A DNA stretch of 50,900 bases from 62-47 sp049647485 (GCA_049647485.1 JBARXT010000228.1:1-50900), one strand, 5' to 3'; shown: positions 25,210 to 34,200, counted from the stretch's first letter. The notes: generated by a model from the letters alone, not told the origin. Made by a program: numbers and translations.

Positions 25210-26012
25210 ATGTCCTATTCGATTGACGACCTGAAGGCGGCGGTGGCTGCCGGCGTTCTCCCGGCGGCCTCTTGATTGCCGTAGCCGTCGCCATGGCGCC
25301 GCTGGCCGTCTACGCCATTCAGGATGCACTCAATTTGTGGGGCAGCTTCGGCAAGCCCGGCACGACCCACGACTTCTATGTCTGGATCAAGGGAAGCTGG
25401 ATGTTCATGGAGATTGCGGCCATCGCGGCGGCGATCGTCGCGCTGTGGCTCTACCGCTTTCCGTTCATCGTGCTGGTTGCCGGCATCGCACTGTGGTTTC
25501 CGTCGATGGATGTCGTTCCGTGGATCACCGGCTCCCGCCACGGCAACTGGGAGACGGCGCGACAAGTCTCTATCCTGTTCGGGCTGGGAATGCTGATCGT
25601 CGCCTTCGCCGTCAACATCCGGCAGCGCTCGGGCGATTTCGCCTTCTGGCTCTACCTGTTCGGCGTGCTGACGTTCTGTGGCGGCATCACCGCAGCATCC
25701 GACGGCACCGCCGTACAGAAGGCGCTCTATTGCGCGATGAATGTCGGCTTCCTGTTTCTCGCGGTCTATCTCGGGCGGCGCGTATTCGCGGTGTTCGGCA
25801 CCATCGGCATCGCGATCTACCTCGGCGACCTCGCCGATAGAATGTTCCGGAATTCGCTGCTGTTTCCGTTCGTGCTGTCGCTGATCGGTATCGGCGTCAT
25901 CGCGCTCGGCTTGTGGTACTACCGGCGACAGGCGGTCATCGGCGCCTGGTTCGACGGTATATTGCCGGAACCGCTGCGACGCTTGCGACCGGCGAACACA
26001 ACGTCGGGGTGA
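25210..26012 (+). pseudogene. Multi-span membrane protein with an apparent internal deletion and frameshift
   Basis: A strong start (GGGAG eight bases before ATG 25210) opens a frame that reads MSYSIDDLKAAVAAGVLP and stops at TGA 25273-25275. The second frame, open from 25227 to 26012, encodes about seven membrane segments beginning GGLLIAVAVAMAPLAVYAIQDALNLWG and ending RRLRPANTTSG (247 codons from TTG 25272). The two frames overlap within the CCCGGCGGCCTCTTG stretch. From memory, related proteins have the MSYSIDDLKAAVAAGVL start, roughly 100 residues with further membrane helices, and then the GGLLIA block, so this copy looks internally deleted with a frame change. It could also be two coupled peptides. 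Function unknown. Confidence 0.65.
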
Positions 26013-26014
26013 TT

Positions 26015-27004
26015 TCAGGAGGCCGGCGTCACGACCACCGTTTTCACCTGACGCTTGATCAGGGCGTGGCCCCTGGCGCTGACGACATGATGCGTCGTCT
26101 CGGAGATCTTTCGCGTCACGCCGTTCTCGACATCGATCACCGCGCGCTCGTCCAGCGTCAGGTTCATCTCCTTCAGCATCTTCTCCACCTGCTCGGCGGT
26201 GACCTTCTCGCCTGCCGCCATCATCATGCGCCGCGTGATCCCGGCCAGCGAGTCTTTCATCGACTCGGCGTCGTATGAGCGGGTGACGACATATTGCGCC
26301 TTGCCGGTGCCGGCGTCGGCGCTCACCAGATGAACCATTACATTGGACTTGAGTTGTCCGCCGACGAACGGATTGGGCATCGCGTCGGAGGTCCGGCGGA
26401 TCTCGCCCGGCTTCATCCCGGTGTTCTGGGTCTTGGCCAGTTGCGGCAATTCATCCAGATAATGTTTCGCCGCGGTTTGCTCATCGACATCGAGCAAATT
26501 GGTCATGATCTGGGTCAAAATCTCCGCGACCTGCGGCTTGTCGGCAAACGGTTTGAGAATGTTGTCGCGCATCGCCATCATGGCCCTGCGCGCCTCATCC
26601 AGATTCTCGACGCGAACAGGCTTGCCGCTGCGATCGGTCGCGGCGCGAATGACGATATTCTCCATCGGCCTGAAGGCCAGCCGCAGCAACGGCACCGAGG
26701 GCGACGTGCCGCCGAGCGTCACACCACGATTGACATACGCGACGCGGAAGCCTTCCGCCGTCCTTTCCTGAATTGTCAGTTCCGCGCGGCTTTTGCTCTC
26801 GAGTGTCTTCACGCCCTCCGGTTTGGTTTCCTCCGACCTCATCTCGCTCTCGACGATCCAGCGGCTGCCGACGGGCGGATCGTACGGGCGCTCGACAAAT
26901 TCGGCGGCGTACGCAGGGCACGGAATGATGGTAGGCGTCAGAAGCACCGCACATACCGCGAGGATCGTCGCGGCCGTTCGCTGTTGTGGCATCGCGGATA
27001 TCAT
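26015..27004 (-). CDS. Secreted protein of unknown function
   Basis: A 329-residue protein. A signal peptide covers about residues 8-33 (ILAVCAVLLTPTIIPCPAYA|AE). The mature part has a beta-rich N-terminus (VERPYDPPVGSRWIVESEMRSEE, SRAELTIQERTAEGFRVAYVNRGVTLGG), a helical centre (NLDEARRAMMAMRDNILKPFADKPQVAEILTQIM), and a final beta section (VMVHLVSADAGTGKAQYVVTRS, ALIKRQVKTVVV). It resembles families in which a reporter-like fold of repeated strands follows a signal peptide (the DUF6263-like type); I do not recognise it securely. Its ATG overlaps the stop of the upstream membrane protein (ATGA at 27001-27004), so the two are translationally coupled. Probably periplasmic. Confidence 0.8.
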   Translation of the reverse strand: MISAMPQQRTAATILAVCAVLLTPTIIPCPAYAAEFVERPYDPPVGSRWIVESEMRSEETKPEGVKTLESKSRAELTIQERTAEGFRVAYVNRGVTLGGTSPSVPLLRLAFRPMENIVIRAATDRSGKPVRVENLDEARRAMMAMRDNILKPFADKPQVAEILTQIMTNLLDVDEQTAAKHYLDELPQLAKTQNTGMKPGEIRRTSDAMPNPFVGGQLKSNVMVHLVSADAGTGKAQYVVTRSYDAESMKDSLAGITRRMMMAAGEKVTAEQVEKMLKEMNLTLDERAVIDVENGVTRKISETTHHVVSARGHALIKRQVKTVVVTPAS

Positions 27005-27420
27005 TGTTTGGTCCGCTTTGTGTTGGCGCGCCCCTGCACGAGGCCGATAATCATGGCGACGCAACCGGCCCACCAGAACACCGGATAATAGGTCGGGATC
27101 GCTGAAATTCGCGAGATCTGCTGCTGAAAGAATTCGCATTCCGAAGTGGCGCCGGTGATGCACATCAGTTTCAGCCGCATCAGGCCGAACGCGCCATGCC
27201 AGTTGGCGTAATACGCAAACCACCACAGCAACGCGACGCCCCACAGCGCGAAGCCGATTTTGGTCGCCATCGGGGTTTTCACCGATGCTTTTTGCTGCGC
27301 GGACGTATCGGTCATCAGCGGGCTCCACGGCATGGGTCGCGGCAGCGCGCGATCGCGTTCAAACACGCAATAGCTCCGCGAAGTGTCGTCCTCCGCCGCG
27401 TCCCTCTCGCGATCGCTCAT
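27001..27420 (-). CDS. Small inner-membrane protein coupled to the secreted protein
   Basis: A 139-residue protein with two hydrophobic segments: IGFALWGVALLWWFAYYANW and TYYPVFWWAGCVAMIIGLVQG. Between them is LKLMCITGATSECEFFQQQI with two cysteines, a plausible periplasmic loop. Two starts are credible: ATG 27420 (AAGGAAA upstream, high G/C third positions) and ATG 27315 (GGAG upstream, MTDTSAQQ). It shares an ATGA overlap with the next gene, so a joint function is likely. It reads divergently from uvrB, 73 bases away. No family recognised. Confidence 0.75.
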   Translation of the reverse strand: MSDRERDAAEDDTSRSYCVFERDRALPRPMPWSPLMTDTSAQQKASVKTPMATKIGFALWGVALLWWFAYYANWHGAFGLMRLKLMCITGATSECEFFQQQISRISAIPTYYPVFWWAGCVAMIIGLVQGRANTKRTKQ

Positions 27421-27493
27421 CGCGGGTTTCCTTCACGATTTCCTTGGGAATTTTGCCCTTTTATCGCCGCCGGACTCATCCCATATTCCGGCG

Positions 27494-30400
27494 ATGGCGA
27501 AGAATCCAGACAATCCGAAAAAGCCCGGCAAGTCCCCCAAATCGAAGGCTCACCGTCCCGACGTGAAACCGATCGGCCCGGCGCTGGCGGACCTTCTGAA
27601 CCCCGCGATCAATCGCGGCGATGCCGGTATGGGCTCCGGTACCGGATTGCAACCGCCACCGGACAATTCCTGGGACCGCCGCTCGGGCGGCGAAGCGGCC
27701 GCGCACCGCGCCCGTGCTTCGACCCGTGCCAAGGACGAAGCGACGGCGAAACGGGATGCGTCCATCGCCCCTCCCTCCTCTGGTGGGAAGGAAGCCACAA
27801 GCGGCTTCGAGGAGGCGCCACAAGCCAACTACGGCACCAGCGCCACCATCCCGACGCTCGATCCGGAACTGGCGCGGCAACTCGGCCTGCCGACCGCCGA
27901 GGACGACGAGGCGGATCTCGCCCGCCCACCGCGCAACAAGATGGAAGCGCTCGGCGTGCAGGCCACCGCCGAGGCTCTGGAAAGCCTGATCCGCGACGGC
28001 CGCCCGGAATTCCGTAAGGATGACGGCTCGCTGAAAGTCTGGACGCCGCATCGTCCGCCGCGCCCGGAAAAATCCGAAGGCGGCTTGCGCCTCGAGATCA
28101 AATCCGAATACGAGCCGAAGGGCGACCAGCCGACCGCGATCAAGGAACTGGTCGAAGGCATTCAACGCAACGACCGCACGCAAGTCCTACTCGGCGTCAC
28201 CGGCTCCGGCAAAACCTACACCATGGCCAAGGTTATCGAGGCGACGCAGCGCCCGGCGCTGATCCTCGCGCCGAACAAGACGCTGGCGGCACAGCTCTAC
28301 GGCGAGTTCAAGAACTTCTTCCCCGACAACGCGGTGGAATACTTCGTCTCATATTACGACTACTACCAGCCCGAAGCCTACGTCCCGCGCACCGACACCT
28401 ACATCGAGAAGGATTCCTCGATCAACGAGCAGATCGACCGGATGCGGCACTCGGCAACCCGCGCGCTGCTGGAGCGCGACGACGTCATCATCGTGGCGTC
28501 GGTGTCGTGCATCTACGGCATCGGCTCGGTCGAAACCTACACCGCGATGACCTTCGCGCTGAAGAAGGGCGAGCGCATCGACCAGCGGCAATTGATCGCC
28601 GATCTCGTCGCCCTGCAATACAAGCGCACACAGGCCGATTTCACCCGCGGCACGTTTCGCGTGCGCGGCGACACCATCGATATCTTCCCGGCGCACTACG
28701 AGGATCGCGCCTGGCGCGTGAAAATGTTCGGCGACGAGGTCGAGGCCATCGAGGAGTTCGATCCACTCACCGGCCACAAGAGCGATGAGCTGGAGTTCAT
28801 CAAGATCTACGCCAACTCGCATTACGTGACGCCGCGCCCGACACTGATCCAGGCGATCAAATCGATCAAGATCGAATTGAAGCAGCGGCTCGAGCAATTG
28901 CACGCGCAGGGCCGCCTGCTGGAGGCGCAACGCCTCGAGCAGCGCACCACCTTCGACATCGAGATGATGGAAGCGACCGGAAGCTGCGCCGGCATCGAGA
29001 ACTATTCGCGCTATCTCACGGGTCGCTTGCCGGGTGAACCGCCGCCGACGCTGTTCGAATACGTGCCCGACAACGCGCTGGTATTCGCCGACGAGAGCCA
29101 CGTCACCGTTCCGCAGATCGGCGGTATGTTCCGTGGCGACTTCCGCCGCAAGGCGACGCTGGCCGAATACGGCTTCCGCCTGCCCTCCTGCATGGACAAC
29201 CGGCCGCTGCGCTTCGAGGAATGGGACATGATGCGGCCGCAGTCGGTCGCGGTGTCGGCGACACCCGGCGGCTGGGAGATGAACGAAGCCGGCGGCGTGT
29301 TCGTCGAGCAGGTCATCCGCCCCACCGGGCTGATCGATCCGCCAGTGCATATCCGTCCGGCGCGCACGCAGGTCGACGATCTCGTCGGCGAGGTGCGCGA
29401 AACCGCGCGCAACGGCTATCGCTCGCTGATCACGGTGCTGACCAAGCGGATGGCGGAAGACCTCACCGAGTATCTGCACGAGCAGGGTATTCGCGTGCGT
29501 TACATGCACTCCGATATCGACACCATCGAGCGCATCGAGATCATCCGTGACCTGCGGCTGGGCGCCTTCGACGCGCTGGTCGGCATCAACCTGTTGCGCG
29601 AGGGTCTCGACATTCCGGAATGCGCGCTGGTCGCCATCCTCGACGCCGACAAGGAAGGATTCTTGCGCAGCGAGACGAGTCTCATCCAGACCATCGGCCG
29701 CGCCGCGCGCAACATCGACGGCAAAGTGATCCTCTATGCCGACCAGATGACCGGCTCGATGGAGCGCGCCATCGCCGAGACCGACCGCCGCCGCGAAAAG
29801 CAGGTGGCCTACAACACCGAACACGGCATCACGCCGGAGAGCGTCAAGAAATCGATCGGCGACATTCTCAACAGCGTCTACGAGCGCGACCACGTGCTGG
29901 TGGAGATCGGCGATGGCGGCATGGCCGATGACGCCATCGCCATCGGCCACAATTTCGAAGCGGTGCTGGCCGATCTCGAGACGCGGATGCGCGAAGCCGC
30001 CGCTGACCTGAACTTCGAGGAAGCCGCGCGGCTGCGCGACGAGGTGAAACGGTTGCGCGCGACAGAGTTGGCGGTGGTGGACGATCCCACCATCAAGCAG
30101 CGCGGCGTCGCGGCGAAGGCCGGCAGCTATGCCGGCGCGAAGAAATACGGCGACGCGGCCAACCTGCCGGCGCGCTTGGATAAAGCCGCGCAGGGCAAAC
30201 CGTCCGGCAAGTTCGGCCGAAAATCCACGTCAGCGGGAGCGACCGGTTCGAAGATTCACAAACCTTCGCTCGACGAGATGGGCATCGCCACCTGGCACGA
30301 GGTCAAGCCGGATCGAAAGGACGTTGCCCGCCCGCGCAAGCCGACGCTGGATGAAATGGGCCCCGGCACCGAAAGCCGCATCTACAAGCCGAAATCGATG

Positions 30401-30502
30401 CGCGAAGGCGGACAGGAATTCGGCGGCGTGATCAAGGATAGCCCATTGCCACGCTCCTCCGCCGGCGCACCGGGACGACGGGGCGGATGGAAGAAGCGGT
30501 AG
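27494..30502 (+). CDS. uvrB: Excinuclease ABC subunit B with long N- and C-terminal extensions
   Basis: UvrB loads onto damaged DNA with UvrA and then with UvrC in nucleotide-excision repair. The protein has 1002 residues against about 670 in E. coli. The core begins near residue 197 (LRLEIKSEYEPKGDQPTAIKEL), with Walker A GVTGSGKTYTMAKV, the damage-probing hairpin YDYYQPEAYVPRTDTYIEKD, and helicase motifs RMAEDLTEYL and QTIGRAARNIDGKV. The UvrC-binding UVR motif is at about 820-858 (LETRMREAAADLNFEEAARLRDEV). The first 196 residues are Pro/Ala/Lys/Asp-rich and disordered in look. The last 145 carry repeated K-P-(S/T)-L-D-E-M-G segments. ATG 27494 is used; the frame stays open from 27383. No LexA box seen upstream. 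Confidence 0.97.
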   Translation: MAKNPDNPKKPGKSPKSKAHRPDVKPIGPALADLLNPAINRGDAGMGSGTGLQPPPDNSWDRRSGGEAAAHRARASTRAKDEATAKRDASIAPPSSGGKEATSGFEEAPQANYGTSATIPTLDPELARQLGLPTAEDDEADLARPPRNKMEALGVQATAEALESLIRDGRPEFRKDDGSLKVWTPHRPPRPEKSEGGLRLEIKSEYEPKGDQPTAIKELVEGIQRNDRTQVLLGVTGSGKTYTMAKVIEATQRPALILAPNKTLAAQLYGEFKNFFPDNAVEYFVSYYDYYQPEAYVPRTDTYIEKDSSINEQIDRMRHSATRALLERDDVIIVASVSCIYGIGSVETYTAMTFALKKGERIDQRQLIADLVALQYKRTQADFTRGTFRVRGDTIDIFPAHYEDRAWRVKMFGDEVEAIEEFDPLTGHKSDELEFIKIYANSHYVTPRPTLIQAIKSIKIELKQRLEQLHAQGRLLEAQRLEQRTTFDIEMMEATGSCAGIENYSRYLTGRLPGEPPPTLFEYVPDNALVFADESHVTVPQIGGMFRGDFRRKATLAEYGFRLPSCMDNRPLRFEEWDMMRPQSVAVSATPGGWEMNEAGGVFVEQVIRPTGLIDPPVHIRPARTQVDDLVGEVRETARNGYRSLITVLTKRMAEDLTEYLHEQGIRVRYMHSDIDTIERIEIIRDLRLGAFDALVGINLLREGLDIPECALVAILDADKEGFLRSETSLIQTIGRAARNIDGKVILYADQMTGSMERAIAETDRRREKQVAYNTEHGITPESVKKSIGDILNSVYERDHVLVEIGDGGMADDAIAIGHNFEAVLADLETRMREAAADLNFEEAARLRDEVKRLRATELAVVDDPTIKQRGVAAKAGSYAGAKKYGDAANLPARLDKAAQGKPSGKFGRKSTSAGATGSKIHKPSLDEMGIATWHEVKPDRKDVARPRKPTLDEMGPGTESRIYKPKSMREGGQEFGGVIKDSPLPRSSAGAPGRRGGWKKR

Positions 30503-30641
30503 TTCAAAGCCGCGGCTCGCGGAATGAAGCCTCCGTCGAGGTGATAGATTCACATCAAGCTCGTACCGCGATTGCCACTCCCCCTTCCCGCCTGCTACGT
30601 GATCGCATCATTGATCCGAGGCGCAGGCGAGGACATCACTC

Positions 30642-30998
30642 ATGGCGGGCACCGATCTGGATGCAATCATCCGGCAATTGGCGAAGCAGCAACACAGAAG
30701 CCTGACGGCCGCGGTGAAAGCGGGACGCGACCGCTATCTCGCGCTCGCCGGCAAGGCGAAGGACGCCGCCGCGAAGCAGCGCTATCGCCAGATGGCCAGG
30801 CACGCGATGGAGGAAGGCACGGCGGCGGCGCGACGCTTGCAGATGTCGGCCGACAACGTCGCCGACAGTTATGCACGCGCCATGCGGAAAGCTACTGAGG
30901 CCGCGATGACGCCGAAGGCCGCACCCGCCAAACCCACGGCCAAATCGAAGACGAAAGCCAAAACAGGTAAAACCAAGACGGGTAAAGCCAAACCCTGA
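30642..30998 (+). CDS. Small helical protein with histone H1-like Lys/Ala/Pro tail
   Basis: A 118-residue protein. Residues 5-88 are alpha-helical (LDAIIRQLAKQQHRSLTAAVKAGRDRYLALAGKAKDAAAKQRYRQMARHAMEEG), and residues 89-118 are almost only Lys, Ala, Thr and Pro (AAPAKPTAKSKTKAKTGKTKTGKAKP), like a histone H1 tail. Such tails bind DNA or RNA non-specifically, so a nucleoid-associated role is plausible but not shown. GCGAGGACATCACTC precedes the ATG. It follows uvrB by 139 bases. Confidence 0.75.
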   Translation: MAGTDLDAIIRQLAKQQHRSLTAAVKAGRDRYLALAGKAKDAAAKQRYRQMARHAMEEGTAAARRLQMSADNVADSYARAMRKATEAAMTPKAAPAKPTAKSKTKAKTGKTKTGKAKP

Positions 30999-31163
30999 TC
31001 GCGCTGCATCGCAAACATCGCTTGCAGCTTCGGAGACCCGACGAACCTCACGGCATTTTGCAAGTGAGCCGTCAACACAACGCCAACCTTCCGGGTTGCT
31101 CGCGCTTGCACCGCCGCCGTTTTCGTTGACAATGCCGGCAGTAAAGCGACCCGGGAGGCATGC

Positions 31164-31619
31164 ATGGAGAGCGACAGCAGCAGGCAATGCGTCCTTGATT
31201 TCCTCCAGGCCTTTTATGCCGGCGACGCCACCGCGGCGATGGCTTGCTGCGACAACGAGGTCGACACCATCACGTATGCGCCTGTCGATCTGTTTCCGCA
31301 TCTCGGCCACAAGCACGGCAAGGCGTGGGTCGCCGAAGCCATCGCGATCCAGCAGCAGCGCTACGCATCACGAAAGCACGAGGTGCTGTTCATCGCGGCG
31401 GAGGACGACAAGGTCGCTGCCATGACGCGCTGCGCTTTGACCAAGCGAAACGACGGACGCGTGGTGCAGTTTACGGAAGCGGCATTCTTCACGTTGCATG
31501 ACGGACGCATCGCCCAACACCGCGCCTTCTTCGATTCATTCGATCTGGTGCAGCAGGTGCTCGGCCACGATTTGGCCGACGACTTCGCCATCAGCGTACG
31601 CGGCGCCATGGAGCGGTAG
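31164..31619 (+). CDS. SnoaL-like (NTF2-fold) protein, copy 1
   Basis: A 151-residue protein of the SnoaL/NTF2-like superfamily. It shows the expected layout: helices at residues 8-35 (CVLDFLQAFYAGDATAAMACCDNEVD), the F-x-H-L-G-H element near residue 45, the helix WVAEAIAIQQQRYAS, and strands VLFIAAEDDKVAAMTRCALTKR and VVQFTEAAFFTLHDGRIAQHRAFFDSFDLVQQVLG. GGGAGGC precedes the ATG. The family includes isomerases, dehydratases and non-enzymatic members, so no activity is assigned. It shares the D-x-x-V-x-x-V-L-G ending with the next gene, a likely paralogue. Confidence 0.82.
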   Translation: MESDSSRQCVLDFLQAFYAGDATAAMACCDNEVDTITYAPVDLFPHLGHKHGKAWVAEAIAIQQQRYASRKHEVLFIAAEDDKVAAMTRCALTKRNDGRVVQFTEAAFFTLHDGRIAQHRAFFDSFDLVQQVLGHDLADDFAISVRGAMER

Positions 31620-31845
31620 AGCCGTTCCCCGCCGCTTGCAACGGGCCGCAATGCATCTCCCGGATTGCATTGATCCTGGAGCACACCCATTCCTGCAATT
31701 GTGCACTGCAAAAACAGGCATTGTATTCGCCCCGATCCGGGATATTTGCGGGTCCAAATCAAGGAGCCAGCCTGTCGGCCGCCATGCAAATGCGCGGTCG
31801 TCGGCTGGCTTTCCTGTTGTAAACCCAATTTTGGATCACCCCGCC

Positions 31846-32277
31846 ATGACCGAGCATAGTCTCTGGCGTTTTTCGCGCGCTTTGCATCGCGCCATCAATG
31901 AACGCCAACCTGATGATCTTGAAGCCTTAATTGACGACGACGTCGAATGGACCGTCTACGGTCCGGTCGACATGTTTACCTTTCTCGGCGCCCGCCGCGG
32001 CAAGGCCGCGGTTCTCGAGGTCTGCCGGCAGATCGCCGAAAACGTCCGGATTCACCGGTTCGACCGCGAATCCATCATGCTGGGCGAGAATTCGGCTGCA
32101 TCGATGATGCGATATTCCCTCACCGCGCTCGACTCCAACCGGCCTATCAGCCTGCGGATCGCCCAATTCGCCCAGTTCAAGGCCGGTCGCCTGCTCAGCA
32201 TGCGGGTTCTGGTCGATACCTTCGATCTTGTCGAGCAGGCCCTCGGAGCCCCGATCCATCTGCCGAAGATCGCCTGA
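31846..32277 (+). CDS. SnoaL-like (NTF2-fold) protein, copy 2
   Basis: A 143-residue paralogue of the preceding protein. It has LWRFSRALHRAINERQPDDLEALIDDDVEWTVYGPVDMFTFLGARRGKAAVLEVCRQIAENVRIHRF, then strands with ISLRIAQFAQFKAGRLLSMRVLVDTFDLVEQALG. The G-P-V-D-M-F-x-F-L-G block is the counterpart of the A-P-V-D-L-F-P-H-L-G block in copy 1. The start at 31846 is the one consistent with the family; its ribosome site is weak. The two genes are separated by 226 bases and may or may not share a transcript. Function unknown. Confidence 0.8.
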   Translation: MTEHSLWRFSRALHRAINERQPDDLEALIDDDVEWTVYGPVDMFTFLGARRGKAAVLEVCRQIAENVRIHRFDRESIMLGENSAASMMRYSLTALDSNRPISLRIAQFAQFKAGRLLSMRVLVDTFDLVEQALGAPIHLPKIA

Positions 32278-32314
32278 GCCCGCCGCGGGCCGACGGCCCG
32301 CCGCCATAGCCGTC

Positions 32315-32347
32315 GGAAAGCCCGTGCCGGTCTGGCACGGTCTTTCC
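32315..32347 (+). terminator. Hairpin after the second SnoaL-like gene
   Basis: CGTGCC-GGTCT-GGCACG forms the core stem, and the flanking GGAAAG and CTTTCC also pair, giving a two-part stem of 12 bp in all. No clear U-run follows, so intrinsic termination is only possible. Confidence 0.45.
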
Positions 32348-32487
32348 GCGTGGTTTAACCCGGCTTTAACGGCGAATAAGCGATCCATGCCGTAGATCGG
32401 CCCCGATCCCGACAAGATCGGCTGTATTGATGGCCGCGTCATCGTGCGGGGACATCCGCGCTCGCGTCATGCGAAAGGGAACGGCAG

Positions 32488-32904
32488 ATGAACGCAACTT
32501 CTCCTGAGAAGACAGAAACCCCTGAAACCGACGAAAATCTCGCCGCTGTCTCCGATGTCGAGGCTGGGATTCGTGATTTCGTCCGCAACGACGTCGCCTA
32601 TCTCCGTCGTCCGAGCGCGGGCACGGCCAGCAGCGAGCCTGCGCTCGACGGTAGCGCCGAAGCCACCGTCAGCAGCGTCAACTCGCTGATCCAGCGTGTG
32701 GCTGGCACGTCGCTCGCCGAGATCGAACGGCTGATCACCGAACTCGAAGGCTTGCGCGATCTGCTGCATGCCGAGGGTCAGCGCGTTCAGCGTGAGATCT
32801 CCGGCTACGCCCAGTTGAGTCAGGCCGCCATGAAGTCGACGCGGATCATTTCCGAAAACGTCGCGCAATGGAAAAAGGCCGCCGAGAATCTGCGGCACGA
32901 GTAA
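32488..32904 (+). CDS. Small conserved helical protein of unknown function
   Basis: A 138-residue soluble protein. The N-terminal third is acidic and probably disordered (MNATSPEKTETPETDENLAA). The remainder is helical: a block VSSVNSLIQRVAGTSLAEIERLITELEGLRDLLHAEGQRVQREISGYAQLSQAAMKSTRIISENVAQWK with heptad-like spacing, suggesting a coiled coil. Homologues appear widespread in Bradyrhizobium as far as I recall. AAGGGAACGGC precedes the ATG. No catalytic motif. Possible role in protein-protein contacts; not assigned. Confidence 0.8.
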   Translation: MNATSPEKTETPETDENLAAVSDVEAGIRDFVRNDVAYLRRPSAGTASSEPALDGSAEATVSSVNSLIQRVAGTSLAEIERLITELEGLRDLLHAEGQRVQREISGYAQLSQAAMKSTRIISENVAQWKKAAENLRHE

Positions 32905-32961
32905 TCGGCCGGGACGACCAAGATTGTTCGGGGCGGCCTCAAGCCGGTCCGAACAGTCGCG

Positions 32962-33456
32962 TTATGCTGGCTTCCCGCCGGCAGTCGCGCGACGCGGCAC
33001 GAAGGCGGTGGCCAGGAAAGAATACACCGCCTCGCCACGCTGATTGACGCCGAGGTTGCGGGCCTGAACGATCCCCCATTCCGGGCGCTTTTCCGAGGTA
33101 CGCAGCGACTCCACCACACTGCTGAACGTGATGGTGTCGCCGGCCAGCACCGGCTTGAGCCATTTCAATTCGCGAAACCCGGGTGACGGTCCCCACACCG
33201 CGGGTGTGCCGCCGGCGGCGATCGTCTCGGCCGTCTCTTCCTTGCCCTTGGCAACCAGCAATTTCATGCAGACCGATCCGACGTGCCAGCCGGATGCGGC
33301 AAGCCCGCCGAATAGCGAATTGCGGCCGGCCTCCTCGTCGAGATGGAATTTCTGCGGATCGAACTGGCGCGCGAATGCCTTGATGTTCTCCGCAGTGAAG
33401 GTGAACGAGCCCATCTCACGGCGCTGACCGACTTCAATGTCTTCAAAAAAACGCAT
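32962..33456 (-). CDS. MaoC-like (R)-specific hydratase/dehydratase
   Basis: A 164-residue single hot-dog domain. The hydratase motif is FARQFDPQKFHLDEEAG, with catalytic-type Asp33 and His38, and GLAASGWHVGS follows. Late strands include ELKWLKPVLAGDTITFSSVVESLRTS. Members add water to enoyl-CoA or related thioesters; the exact substrate is unknown. It is the downstream partner of a second hydratase, with a nine-base gap, so both form one operon and may act as a heteromer. Confidence 0.9.
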   Translation of the reverse strand: MRFFEDIEVGQRREMGSFTFTAENIKAFARQFDPQKFHLDEEAGRNSLFGGLAASGWHVGSVCMKLLVAKGKEETAETIAAGGTPAVWGPSPGFRELKWLKPVLAGDTITFSSVVESLRTSEKRPEWGIVQARNLGVNQRGEAVYSFLATAFVPRRATAGGKPA

Positions 33457-33465
33457 GCGCTGTCC

Positions 33466-33927
33466 TTAACCGGCGGTGATCGACGCGTCGCGACGCTGCA
33501 CCATGATCGGCGAGGTTGCCTCCAGCAACACTTGGTCGGCCGCGTTACGCATCCGCATCCCAAACGTAACGATGCCGACATTGGGTCGGCTGCGCGACGC
33601 CCGCGCCTCCTTCACCTCGACATCGAGCGTGAGGTCGTCGCCGGGGCGCAGCGGTGACAGCCAGCGCAATTCATCAACCCCGGGCGAGCCGAGCGAGGCC
33701 GTGCGTCCGATGAATCCGTCGAACAGCATCCGCATCATCAACGAGCCGAGGTGCCATCCCGACCCTGAAAGCCCGCGCAGCATCGATTTGCTGGCGGCTT
33801 CCTCATCGAGATGCATCGGCTGCGGATCGAACTCGGCGGCAAAGGCGAGGATTTCTTCCCGCGTCACGTGACGCGGGCCGAATGTCCCGAAGTGACCGGG
33901 CGGAAAGTCTTCGAATGTCAGGGTCAT
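33466..33927 (-). CDS. MaoC-like (R)-specific hydratase/dehydratase, paralogue
   Basis: A 153-residue hot-dog domain protein. The motif is FAAEFDPQPMHLDEEAA with Asp34 and His39, followed by GLSGSGWHLGSLMMRML and ELRWLSPLRPGDDLTLDVEVKEARAS. It is about half identical to its neighbour and first in the pair. Homologous pairs are common in rhizobia. Substrate unknown; a joint enoyl-CoA hydratase is inference. Confidence 0.9.
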   Translation of the reverse strand: MTLTFEDFPPGHFGTFGPRHVTREEILAFAAEFDPQPMHLDEEAASKSMLRGLSGSGWHLGSLMMRMLFDGFIGRTASLGSPGVDELRWLSPLRPGDDLTLDVEVKEARASRSRPNVGIVTFGMRMRNAADQVLLEATSPIMVQRRDASITAG

Positions 33928-34200
33928 ACTGTTGATCGCTGGTGGGATGCCCGATTGTGGCCGCTATTTGCAGCAATCTCAAGTCCGCCTGCGGCGCGTG
34001 CCTCAACCTTGCCGCATGCCACGTCCGACGTCTGAGCCTGCCCAGGCAGAATGCCGCCAGCGGCATGCCAACGCGTTCAGCGCCGGCTGGCTTCCTTTGG
34101 TATCAAGCGAAACATGGTCCGCCGCCCAAATTTTCGGCGCGGGCGAGATTCGACAACGCCGCGACGGCAATCGGCCGACCGCGATGACAGGAGAACGACG

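Noticed and set aside
27383..27494. LexA box upstream of uvrB
   Set aside because: The alphaproteobacterial LexA site GAAC-N7-GAAC is not present in the 110 bases before uvrB.
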